From positions 62,001 to 126,000 of the forward strand of contig NZ_CP053921.1 in NCBI RefSeq assembly GCF_013260645.1: a stretch of 64,000 nucleotides of DNA, in the 5' to 3' direction. Shown one piece after another: positions 25,749-33,586 of the stretch. The stretch's first letter is position 1, and every line of letters begins with the position of its first letter. The notes beneath the pieces were generated by a model. The model had not been told where the DNA came from, did not search any database, and saw nothing but the letters and a program-made list of their open reading frames with translations. The DNA comes from Erythrobacter mangrovi (GTDB taxonomy: Bacteria > Pseudomonadota > Alphaproteobacteria > Sphingomonadales > Sphingomonadaceae). Position numbers and translations under genes: made by a program.

Positions 25749-26617
25749 CTGCGCATGACAAGCGCCTGGCCGGGGCTACCAAACCGGTGTTCCCTGCCGG
25801 TTCGATAGAGCTCTTCGCCGAATCCTATCCCGAAGTACCCCATGTGCTGCAGCACCGGCTCGATGCCGATGTCCGGCTCTCGCTCGATGCCTTGGCTGAC
25901 CTCGCTTCTCAGCTCCCCAAGTCCAGCATCGAGTATAATCGGGGTGACCTTCCACTCGGCATCGACGGGAAGCCCGACGCTACCGGCCTGTCGATCGAAC
26001 AGACGATCCGTCACATAGCAAGCAACAACAGTTGGGCGGTGCTCAAGAACATTGAGCAGGTGCCTGCCTATCGCGCACTCCTGCTGGCATTGCTCGAAGA
26101 GCTCCGTCCGGTCATCGAAGTGCGCACGGGGAAGATGCTGACACCACAGGGCTTCATCTTCATCTCGAGCCCAAACGCGGTGACGCCGTACCATTTCGAC
26201 CCAGAACACAACATCTTGCTGCAACTGGTCGGACGCAAGACCATGACCCAGTTTCCGGCCGGCGATACCGACTACGCACCCGACGAAGTCCACGAAAGCT
26301 ACCATCTCGGCGGGCCGCGCGAACTGCCTTGGGCCGACCATATGCTGGCCGGTGGCACGCCTTTCCCGATCACACCGGGCGAGGCCGTATTCGTGCCGGT
26401 CATGGCGCCGCATTTCGTGCGCAATGGACCGGAAAGCTCGATCTCGCTGTCGATCACCTGGCGGAGCGAATGGAGCTACGCAGAGGCTGGCGCACGGTGT
26501 TTCAATGGCACGATCCGCCGCCTCGGTTTCTCGCCACGCGCCCCCGGCCGGTGGCCGGTCGACAACCGTGCCAAGTCGCTGGCCTGGCGGGCATGGCGCC
26601 GCATGGCCGGATCGTGA
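25745..26617 (+). CDS. Cupin-like / JmjC-domain protein, probable Fe(II)/2-oxoglutarate dioxygenase
   Basis: 290 aa. PYHFDPEHNILLQLVGRKTM carries the HxD iron site of a JmjC-type cupin, and the distal His follows in VFVPVMAPHFVRNGPE; SSISLSITWRSEW is the usual terminal strand. These alphaproteobacterial proteins are often annotated as transcription factor jumonji-like, but the fold suggests a hydroxylase. The ATG lies inside the last codons of the interrupted acetyltransferase gene (ATGA-type overlap), so its translation was probably coupled to that gene and may suffer from the premature stop. Confidence 0.85.
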   Translation: MTAHDKRLAGATKPVFPAGSIELFAESYPEVPHVLQHRLDADVRLSLDALADLASQLPKSSIEYNRGDLPLGIDGKPDATGLSIEQTIRHIASNNSWAVLKNIEQVPAYRALLLALLEELRPVIEVRTGKMLTPQGFIFISSPNAVTPYHFDPEHNILLQLVGRKTMTQFPAGDTDYAPDEVHESYHLGGPRELPWADHMLAGGTPFPITPGEAVFVPVMAPHFVRNGPESSISLSITWRSEWSYAEAGARCFNGTIRRLGFSPRAPGRWPVDNRAKSLAWRAWRRMAGS

Positions 26618-26640
26618 AGCTAGGGAAGGCATCTCTGAGG

Positions 26641-26664
26641 GCGAGGGAAGCTGCTGGCCCTCGC
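26641..26664 (+). terminator. Hairpin downstream of the JmjC-like gene
   Basis: GCGAGGG (26641-26647) and CCCTCGC (26658-26664) form a perfect 7-bp stem with a 10-nt loop, 24 bp after the stop codon. There is no T-tract, so it may be a pause or RNA-stabilising hairpin rather than a full terminator. Confidence 0.4.
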
Positions 26665-26726
26665 TCGGGGCGCCAGTGGCGAGCATCTGCTTGACGCAAG
26701 CGTAAAGCGCCCGCAAAGCCGCTCGC

Positions 26727-27647
26727 GTGAGCGAACAGAAAACCCCCGAGCAACTCGTCGCAGGCCTCGTCCGCCTGCTCACCCTCTCGCGCGAGGGCGA
26801 GGACGCCTTCACCGGCCGCAAGCAACCCGGCGGCGTCGGCCGCGTCTTCGGCGGCCAGGTCATCGCCCAGGCGCTGCAGGCCGCGCAGACGACCGCGCCC
26901 GAGGGGCTCGAGGCGCATTCGCTCCACGCCTATTTCCTGCGCGGCGGGACCGAGGGCATCGACATCGGCTACACCACCGCGCGCGATTTCGACGGACGCA
27001 GCTTCGCCAACCGCCGCGTGGTCGCCAGCCAGACCGAGGAAGACGGGACCACCCGCCCCATCCTCAACCTCACCGCCAGCTTCCAGCGGCCCGAGGAAGG
27101 CCTGTCGCACGACGACACCGAAATGCCCGACGTCACTCCGCCCGAGGAGCTGCAGAGCGACATGGACGTGCGCCGCGATATCGCCGAACGCGCGGGCGAG
27201 CGCATGGGCGAGGCACAGCGCGCGATCTTCCTGCGCCCGCGCCCGATCGACATGCGCACCGCGGGTCGGCTGCACTGGATGAACCGCGAGCCGAGCGAGC
27301 CCAAGGCGCATAGCTGGTTCCGCACCGTCGCCCCCCTGCCCGACGATCCGGCCCTGCACCGCGCGGTGATCGCCTATGCCAGCGACTTCACCCTGCTTGG
27401 CACCAGCGCGCTGCCGCATGGCCTCAGCTGGATGCGCGGCGAGCTGGTGGGCGCAAGCCTGGACCACGCGATCTGGTTCCACCGCCCGGCGCGCGCCGAC
27501 GAATGGCTGCTCTATGCCACCGACGCTCCGTGGAGCGGCAATGGCCGCGGCTTCAACCGCGGCCGCATCTTCAACCGCGCGGGCGAGCTGGTTGCGAGCG
27601 TGGCGCAGGAAGGGATGATGCGGAAGCGGGTAAAGAAGGACGGCTAG
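26727..27647 (+). CDS. tesB: Acyl-CoA thioesterase II
   Basis: 306 aa double-hotdog thioesterase. GGVGRVFGGQVIAQALQAAQ at the N-terminal hotdog, LHAYFLRGGT, and the C-terminal hotdog with YASDFTLLGTSAL and SLDHAIWFHRPARADEWLLY (catalytic Asp of the TesB Asp-Gln-Thr triad) are diagnostic. Hydrolyses medium- and long-chain acyl-CoA. Starts at GTG 26727. The codon choice is very GC rich, unlike the preceding and following genes. The stop codon at 27645-27647 abuts a tandem repeat. Confidence 0.95.
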   Translation: MSEQKTPEQLVAGLVRLLTLSREGEDAFTGRKQPGGVGRVFGGQVIAQALQAAQTTAPEGLEAHSLHAYFLRGGTEGIDIGYTTARDFDGRSFANRRVVASQTEEDGTTRPILNLTASFQRPEEGLSHDDTEMPDVTPPEELQSDMDVRRDIAERAGERMGEAQRAIFLRPRPIDMRTAGRLHWMNREPSEPKAHSWFRTVAPLPDDPALHRAVIAYASDFTLLGTSALPHGLSWMRGELVGASLDHAIWFHRPARADEWLLYATDAPWSGNGRGFNRGRIFNRAGELVASVAQEGMMRKRVKKDG

Positions 27648-27755
27648 TCCTCAAGCAGCGTAGCGATAGGACGGACAGGAACGTCCTCAAGCAGCGCAGC
27701 GATAGGACAGGCAGGAACGTCCCCAAGTAGCGTAGCGATAGGACGGACAAGAATC
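27648..27755. repeat. Three tandem 36-bp repeats
   Basis: Units at 27648-27683, 27684-27719 and 27720-27755. Unit 1 begins TCCTCAAGCAGCGTAGCGAT and ends AGGACGGACAGGAACG. Units 1 and 2 differ at 2 positions; unit 3 differs from unit 1 at about 4. Each contains a GTCCT/AGGAC short dyad at its junction, so the array can fold as RNA hairpins. No spacers are present, so it is not CRISPR. It starts one base after the tesB stop codon. Confidence 0.9.
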
Positions 27756-27999
27756 CCCTGATTCGTTAAGGCTACGGAATTCCTGCCTGAACGCAGTCTC
27801 GCGAATTTGCCTAAACTCACGCGAGTGAACGATAGAAGTCATCTTTCGCCCGCAAACTTGGCGACGATGTGCGCGGATCGACGGTGTGAAAGAGCCGATG
27901 TGAAGCTAACACCGGGTGGGAATGTAGGAAAACGCCGAACCCGCAGCCGAAACCAGAGATTCGCTTTGCAGCCAGCAGCTTACCGGGCATGGAAGGATC
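27756..27999. other. Gene-free leader upstream of the helicase
   Basis: With the tandem repeats it makes a 352-bp stretch without a convincing gene. It is less G+C rich than the flanks. An inverted repeat CTCGCG ... CGCGAG (around 27798-27825) is present. An 84-codon frame beginning at 27807 runs into the helicase gene in another phase and has no recognisable features, so it is not called. No confident promoter seen. Confidence 0.5.
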
Positions 28000-30672
28000 A
28001 TGCTCGAGGCGATGCATTTCAGCGGGACATGGCGCGACTATCAGCAACGCGTGCTCGATGAATTCGATCACCATCTGGCAGATGATCGTATCAACATCGT
28101 CGCCGCTCCCGGATCGGGCAAGACGGTACTCGGGCTGGAACTGGTTCGGCGGCTCGGTCGCCCGGCAATAGTGCTCGCTCCATCACTGACGATCCGTGAT
28201 CAGTGGGCCGCACGCCTTGTCCCTCTGTTCATGGCCAATCGGCCGGACGAGAGCTTCGTGTCATTCTCGCTCGAGGCCCCGGCCACAATTACCTGCGCGA
28301 CGTACCAGGCACTCCACGCGATCCACGCCGACAGCGGGAAGGACAGGATCGAGATCTTGCTTGCTTGGGCGAGAGCGAATGCTCCTGTCACGCTAGTGCT
28401 CGATGAAGCGCATCATTTGCGACAGGAATGGTGGCGTGCACTTGACATGTTGATTGAAGAGCTGGGCGACGCAAAGGTCGTCTCGCTTACCGCTACCCCG
28501 CCGTATGATGCTCCGCTTGCAGAATGGCGGCGTTTCGAAAGTGCATGCGGACCGATCGATCTTGAGATCGGTATCCCGGAACTAGTCCGAAACGGTGACC
28601 TCTGCCCGCATCAGGATCACGTCGTCCTGTCGAGACCCAGCGACGACCTGCTGGCCTTGCTCGATGCACGCCGCGAAGCGGTCTCCGATATCGTGCAAAT
28701 GATCAGGGCTGATGCCACGCTTGCCGATGGCATAGAAAACCACCCGTGGTTGCTCCGACCGCTCGATCACCTCGAGCCGATTCTCGATAACCCGACGATC
28801 CTTTCCTCGATGCTCGTCCATCTCCACGCCATCGGACGCGAGTTGCCGAAGGATGCGCTGCGTCTGCTTGGTGTCGACGTAAAATCGGTACCCATGCAGA
28901 CAGCGCGTTGGTTCGAAGCCCTGCTCAATGCGCTGTTGTACGATTTGGGCGAAACGTCTCCTCTCGACGTCGGGGCCCGCAGAGTATTGATCAACCGGCT
29001 GCATCGAAGCGGGTTGATCGAAGGCGATCGGGTCAAGCTTGGTGAGACCAAGCGGATCGTAAGGATGATGGCGGGCGATCGTGTAAAGTTGACCAGCATA
29101 GCGGTCATTGCCGAAGCCGAGGCTCGACAATGTCGTAACGAACTGCGGATGCTGGTGCTGGCCGACCATGTGCGCGGTGCCGACCTGCCCAACAGACCAT
29201 CGGCCAAGTTTGAGCCCGCCAAGATCGGCGTAGCCACAATCTTCGAAACCTTGCGACGCAAAGATCTGCCGGGGCAGAGCATTGGGGTTCTGACCGGGAC
29301 ACTCGTTATTCTTCCCGTCCGAGCTAGCGATGCATTGACTAATCTGGGTGCGGATCGTGGCATCCCGAGGGATGAGCTGAACACTCGCGCACTCCCCCAT
29401 TGCATTACGCATCGGATCGTGACCGCCAGTGGCAATGGCAAGAGAGCGCTGGTCGGACTGGTGACGGAGCTGTTTCAGCGAGGAGATATTACCGTCCTCG
29501 TCGGCACCCAGGCGCTATTGGGAGAAGGCTGGGATGCACCTGCGATCAACAGCTTGGTTCTTGCTAGCAATTCGGCGAGCTATATGCTGTCCAACCAGAT
29601 GCGCGGGCGGGCCATTCGCATCGACCCGCATCGACCAGGCAAGGTCTCCAACATCTGGCATCTGGCGACTCTCACTGACCCTTCAGCGATCGGGTCGATG
29701 GGCAGGCTTGTCGAGAATCTCGAATGGGGCGGTATTGCCGATGGGGCCGCGGTCACCGCCGACATCAAACTGCTGGAACGCCGGTTTGATGCCTACGCAG
29801 GAATCTCCAACGATGGCACAATGCGAATAGGGACGGGTTTGGCTCGCTTGGCACTGGCGGATCACGAAACGCTTCAGGCAGCCAATGCGGCGACCTTCGC
29901 TCGCGCAGCCGATCGCGCGGGTATCGCGCGCGATTGGGCTACTTCGCTTGGCGATGCTCCTTCGCGTGCGCATGTCCGCGAAGTCGCCGCGCCACGGCAC
30001 ACACCACGGCGCCTCGTATGGCGCAATACCATCAACTCAGTCGTAACCTCCGGATTGGCCAGCGGGGCGATGGCTGGTTCCTACGGACTCTTGAATTCTC
30101 TCGGAACCAAGCCCTTCCTCGTACTGCTGACAGGAGTAGCTACTACCGCAACGATCGCAACGCTCCCTAGGCTTGCCAGGGCGTTGTACCTGGCCCTGCG
30201 CAACGGCAGCCTCGAAAATAGTCTGCGTCAGGTGGGCGAGATGGTACTAGTCGGCTTGCGCAACGCCGGGTTCCTTGATCACCAGGAATACAGCGACGCC
30301 CAGGTCCTTGTGGCGGCTGGGCTGGATGGAAGCCGTACACTCTGTTTCGATGGCCTAAGCCGCAACGCCGACATCCTGGCGATGGATGCGGTGGTCGAGC
30401 TTCTTGGGCCAATCCAGAACCCACGATACTTGCTGGTACGGAAGGGTGGTCTCATCCGGGACGGCAAGGACTATCATGCCATCCCCGCAGTATTCTCCAA
30501 GAACAAAGCAGCGGCCGAGAGTTTTGCCCGCGAATGGTCGGCTCGGGTGGGGCCTTGCAAGGCTTTGGCAACTCGCAGTGAAGAAGGACGTCAAGCTCTG
30601 CTCCTGGCGCGGCGTGCCTCGCTTGCGGCTGGGATGCAAAGAGCGGTTGAGCGTCGCTCGGACTGGCGCTGA
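28000..30672 (+). CDS. SF2 DEAH-type helicase with hydrophobic segment and unknown C-terminal domain
   Basis: 890 aa. The SF2 motor is complete: Walker A APGSGKT (36-42), DEAH (135-138), SLTATPP (162-168), then after a long insert VLVGTQALLGEGWDAP (about 498-513) and QMRGRAIRID (about 533-542). Residues about 680-735 hold two hydrophobic stretches (GLASGAMAGSYGLL and LVLLTGVATTATIA), unusual for a helicase and likely a membrane hairpin. The last 130 residues form a separate domain with NPRYLLVRKGGLI, DYHAIPAVFSKNKAAAESF and EGRQALLLARRASL. I cannot name this domain. ATG 28000 (GGAAGG nearby) or ATG 28012 could be the start. Codon usage is less GC rich than neighbours and tandem repeats precede it, suggesting acquisition. 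A defence role is possible but is inference. Confidence 0.85.
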   Translation: MLEAMHFSGTWRDYQQRVLDEFDHHLADDRINIVAAPGSGKTVLGLELVRRLGRPAIVLAPSLTIRDQWAARLVPLFMANRPDESFVSFSLEAPATITCATYQALHAIHADSGKDRIEILLAWARANAPVTLVLDEAHHLRQEWWRALDMLIEELGDAKVVSLTATPPYDAPLAEWRRFESACGPIDLEIGIPELVRNGDLCPHQDHVVLSRPSDDLLALLDARREAVSDIVQMIRADATLADGIENHPWLLRPLDHLEPILDNPTILSSMLVHLHAIGRELPKDALRLLGVDVKSVPMQTARWFEALLNALLYDLGETSPLDVGARRVLINRLHRSGLIEGDRVKLGETKRIVRMMAGDRVKLTSIAVIAEAEARQCRNELRMLVLADHVRGADLPNRPSAKFEPAKIGVATIFETLRRKDLPGQSIGVLTGTLVILPVRASDALTNLGADRGIPRDELNTRALPHCITHRIVTASGNGKRALVGLVTELFQRGDITVLVGTQALLGEGWDAPAINSLVLASNSASYMLSNQMRGRAIRIDPHRPGKVSNIWHLATLTDPSAIGSMGRLVENLEWGGIADGAAVTADIKLLERRFDAYAGISNDGTMRIGTGLARLALADHETLQAANAATFARAADRAGIARDWATSLGDAPSRAHVREVAAPRHTPRRLVWRNTINSVVTSGLASGAMAGSYGLLNSLGTKPFLVLLTGVATTATIATLPRLARALYLALRNGSLENSLRQVGEMVLVGLRNAGFLDHQEYSDAQVLVAAGLDGSRTLCFDGLSRNADILAMDAVVELLGPIQNPRYLLVRKGGLIRDGKDYHAIPAVFSKNKAAAESFAREWSARVGPCKALATRSEEGRQALLLARRASLAAGMQRAVERRSDWR

Positions 30673-30798
30673 CCACAGGCCCCCTTCGCACCTGCAAAAA
30701 AGCGCAAGCCAAATCGTGCAAACTTCGCTATGGGGCCGCTCGACGAGCGCCTGCGCCGTGCCCCCTGCACCGCCGCGCCGCGATGAAAACGAGTATCC

Positions 30799-32595
30799 AT
30801 GTCCTTCGAATCCCTTCCGCCACTGCTCGGCGATGCATTGGCCGCTCGCGGCTATGAAACCCTCACCCCGGTCCAGGCCGCGGTCACCGATCCCGAGGTC
30901 GCCGGACGCGACCTGATCGTTTCCGCGCAGACCGGCAGCGGCAAGACCGTCGCCTTCGGCCTTGCCCTCGCCGACGAACTGCTCGGCGAACTGGGCGGCT
31001 CGCCGCTGTGCGAACAGCCACTGGCGCTGGTGATCGCCCCCACGCGCGAACTGGCGCTGCAGGTCAGCCGCGAGCTCGGCTGGCTCTTTGCCGGTGCGGG
31101 CCTGCGCATCGCCACCTGCGTCGGCGGCATGGATGCGAGCAAGGAACGCCGTGCGCTGCGCGGCGGACCGGCCATCGTGGTCGGCACGCCGGGGCGCCTG
31201 CGCGACCATATCGAACGCGGTGCGCTCGACCTCTCCGGCCTGATCGGCGTGGTGCTCGACGAAGCGGACGAGATGCTCGACATGGGCTTCCGCGAGGATC
31301 TCGAGGAAATCCTCGACGCGACGCCCGATGGCCGCCGCACGCTGCTGTTTTCCGCCACCATGCCGCCCGCCATCGTGCGATTGGCCGAACGCTACCAGCG
31401 CGATGCGCTGCGGCTGTCGCTGGCGGGCGAGACGCGCGGGCACGGCGATATCGCCTATCAGTGCGTCACCGTCGGCCCGTCGGAGATCGAGAACGCGGTG
31501 GTCAATCTGCTGCGCTTCCACGAGGCCGAGACGGCGATCTGTTTCTGCGCCACGCGCGACAGCGTCCGCCGGCTCCACGCGACATTGCAGAACCGCGGCT
31601 TCGGCGTGGTGGCGCTTTCGGGCGAGCATTCGCAGAGCGAGCGCAACCAGGCGTTGCAGGCGCTGCGTGACCGGCGCGCACGGGTTTGCGTGGCGACCGA
31701 TGTCGCCGCGCGCGGGATCGACCTGCCCAGCCTCAGCCTGGTGGTCCATGTCGAGATTCCGCGCGATGCCGAGACGCTGCAGCACCGTTCGGGTCGCACC
31801 GGGCGCGCGGGCAAGAAGGGCACCGCGGCGCTGATCGTTCCCTACAACCGCCGCAAGCGCATCGAGAGCATGCTGCGCGGCGCGCGGATCGAGGCGGAGT
31901 GGCTCGACGCGCCTTCGGCCGAAGCGATCCGCAAGCGCGACCGCACCCGCCTGATCGAGCGGATCACCGAGCCGCGCGAGTTCGACGAGGACGATCGCGA
32001 GCTGGCAGCCGAGCTGCTGAAGCGCATGCCGCCCGAAGATATCGCCGCGGCGCTGGTCCATTCGCACCGCGCCGAACTGCCGCAGCCCGAAGAACTGCTC
32101 GCCAACACCCCCGAGGCGCGCGAGCAGGCCAAGGCGGAACGCCACCGCCCCGGCTTCGAGGACGTGGTGTGGTTCAAGATCGGCGTGGGCCGCCGCCAGA
32201 GTGCCGAGCCGCGCTGGATCCTGCCACTGATCTGTCGCCGCGGGCACATCACCCGCAACGAGATCGGGGCGATCCGTATCGGCCAGCACGAAAGCTGGTT
32301 CCAGATCCCGCGCCCGGTCGCGGCCAAGTTCGCCGATGCCGTGGCGCGTACCGCCTCGCCCGAGGACGAGCAGGACGCGATCGCGATCGTCGAGGCGCCC
32401 GAAGGTCCGCGCGTCGAAGCGCGCGAGAACCGCAAGCACGGCGGCCCGCGCGTCTCCCCGCGTCCGCTCGGCGCCGGTCCGGGCAAGCGCCCCGGCCCCG
32501 GCGCTCCGTTCAAGGGCAAGCCCGGCGGCGGCAAGCCCTTCTCCGGCAAGCCCAAGCCGGGCTTCAAGGGCAAGGGGCGCAAACCGACGAAGTAA
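30799..32595 (+). CDS. DEAD-box RNA helicase with C-terminal RNA-binding domain
   Basis: 598 aa. Q-motif region TLTPVQAAV, motif I AQTGSGKT, Ia APTRELALQ, GTPGRL, motif II DEAD in VVLDEADEMLDMGF, SAT in LLFSATMP, motif V ATDVAARGIDLP and motif VI HRSGRTGRAGKKG are all present. After the core, a DbpA/CsdA-like RNA-binding domain (WFKIGVGRRQSAEPRWILPL) and a Gly/Lys/Pro-rich tail (KGKPGGGKPFSGKPKPG) follow. Likely acts in ribosome assembly or cold-stress RNA remodelling. Strongly GC-biased codons, unlike the helicase gene just upstream. Confidence 0.94.
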   Translation: MSFESLPPLLGDALAARGYETLTPVQAAVTDPEVAGRDLIVSAQTGSGKTVAFGLALADELLGELGGSPLCEQPLALVIAPTRELALQVSRELGWLFAGAGLRIATCVGGMDASKERRALRGGPAIVVGTPGRLRDHIERGALDLSGLIGVVLDEADEMLDMGFREDLEEILDATPDGRRTLLFSATMPPAIVRLAERYQRDALRLSLAGETRGHGDIAYQCVTVGPSEIENAVVNLLRFHEAETAICFCATRDSVRRLHATLQNRGFGVVALSGEHSQSERNQALQALRDRRARVCVATDVAARGIDLPSLSLVVHVEIPRDAETLQHRSGRTGRAGKKGTAALIVPYNRRKRIESMLRGARIEAEWLDAPSAEAIRKRDRTRLIERITEPREFDEDDRELAAELLKRMPPEDIAAALVHSHRAELPQPEELLANTPEAREQAKAERHRPGFEDVVWFKIGVGRRQSAEPRWILPLICRRGHITRNEIGAIRIGQHESWFQIPRPVAAKFADAVARTASPEDEQDAIAIVEAPEGPRVEARENRKHGGPRVSPRPLGAGPGKRPGPGAPFKGKPGGGKPFSGKPKPGFKGKGRKPTK

Positions 32596-32620
32596 TCGGC
32601 TCCGGCCCCGCCCGCTCTGG

Positions 32621-33436
32621 TCAGTGGGCGAGCAGCAGGGGTATTGTCGGTTCGGCCAACATGCTGCGGGTCACGCCGCCGAGCAGCAGCTCGGCCAGGC
32701 GTGAGTGACCATAGGCGCCCATCACCATCAGCCCGCAGTCACGCAGTTTCGCGGCGCGTACGAGCGTATACGCCACCGTCCCGTCGCTATGGTCGAGCTC
32801 GACAATCGTGCTCGAAATGCCATGACGGCTGAGATAGGCCGCACCATCGGTGTCGGGCAGTTCGACCCGCCCTTCCTTGCTCGGTTCTTCGACGCTGGCG
32901 AGATAGACCGCGTTCGCCTCGCGCAGCAGCGGAACGGCGAAGCGCAGGGCATTGCCGGCCTCGCGCGAGCCGTTCCAGGCAACCAGCGCGGGGTGCGTGG
33001 CATCAAAGCTGCTGCATCCCTGCGGCACGAACAGGATCGGCGTTTCGACCGCCAGCACCAGCTCGGCGACCACCGGCGAGGCCCCTCTGCCGTCCTTGCC
33101 CCAGCCCAGCGGCCCCATGACGACCACATCGCTGAGCGCAGCCCTACGCTGAAGATTGGCGACCTCGCGGCCATAGGCGGTTTCCCAGTCCCACGGTACG
33201 TCCTCCTGCCCCAGCGCAGCCTCCACCTTGGCGCGGTGCTCGTCTGCCGCCTCGCGCAGGGAGTCGAGCACCATACCCGTGCCGACACCGGCGAAATCGG
33301 CCGAAACCATCGCCTCCATGCTTATTCCCTGGAAACACGACAGGTGCCCGCGGAAATGGCGCGCCAAGTCGAGCGCATATTGGAACCGGTCCTCAAAGGC
33401 CGGGGTGTTTTCCACGTGGAGAAGGATCGAACGCAC
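32621..33436 (-). CDS. Universal stress protein, tandem UspA domains
   Basis: 271 aa. The first UspA domain starts MRSILLHVENTPAFEDRFQY and includes SDVVVMGPLGWGKDG; the second ends with GLMVMGAYGHSRLAELLLGG followed by TRSML, matching the G-2x-G-9x-G(S/T) ATP-binding pattern of UspA. The start is GTG 33436 after a strong GGAGG; the frame extends far upstream without a start of comparable quality. A perfect FNR-type box lies 65 bp upstream, so induction under low oxygen is likely. Convergent with the DEAD-box gene. Confidence 0.93.
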   Translation of the reverse strand: MRSILLHVENTPAFEDRFQYALDLARHFRGHLSCFQGISMEAMVSADFAGVGTGMVLDSLREAADEHRAKVEAALGQEDVPWDWETAYGREVANLQRRAALSDVVVMGPLGWGKDGRGASPVVAELVLAVETPILFVPQGCSSFDATHPALVAWNGSREAGNALRFAVPLLREANAVYLASVEEPSKEGRVELPDTDGAAYLSRHGISSTIVELDHSDGTVAYTLVRAAKLRDCGLMVMGAYGHSRLAELLLGGVTRSMLAEPTIPLLLAH

Positions 33437-33500
33437 CGCAACCTCCTTGGATTCAAGGGACTCGATATATCTTAAACTAGACCGCTTGGCTCGCGCTTCA

Positions 33501-33514
33501 TTGATGTCGATCAA
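33501..33514. promoter_or_regulatory. FNR/Anr-type box upstream of uspA
   Basis: TTGATGTCGATCAA is an exact match to the FNR-family consensus TTGAT-N4-ATCAA. It lies 65 bp upstream of the GTG of the UspA gene (minus strand) and 73 bp upstream of the alpha/beta hydrolase gene (plus strand), so it could control either. FnrL regulons in alphaproteobacteria commonly include usp genes. The Crp-family protein encoded nearby lacks the N-terminal cysteines of FNR, so the cognate regulator is probably elsewhere. Confidence 0.75.
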
Positions 33515-33586
33515 ACCGCGGGTTGCATAGGATGGGGATTGTGCAAGCAGTCGCCCGTTCGTTAAGCCCCTGCGGGGGAGAGTTCG

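Noticed and set aside
27648-27755. Possible CRISPR array from 36-bp direct repeats
   Set aside because: The units are contiguous with no spacers and no cas genes are nearby.
30355-32439. 694-codon open frame on the minus strand opposite the DEAD-box gene
   Set aside because: Composition artefact of a GC-rich gene; low-complexity Arg/Ala/Gly content and no domain.
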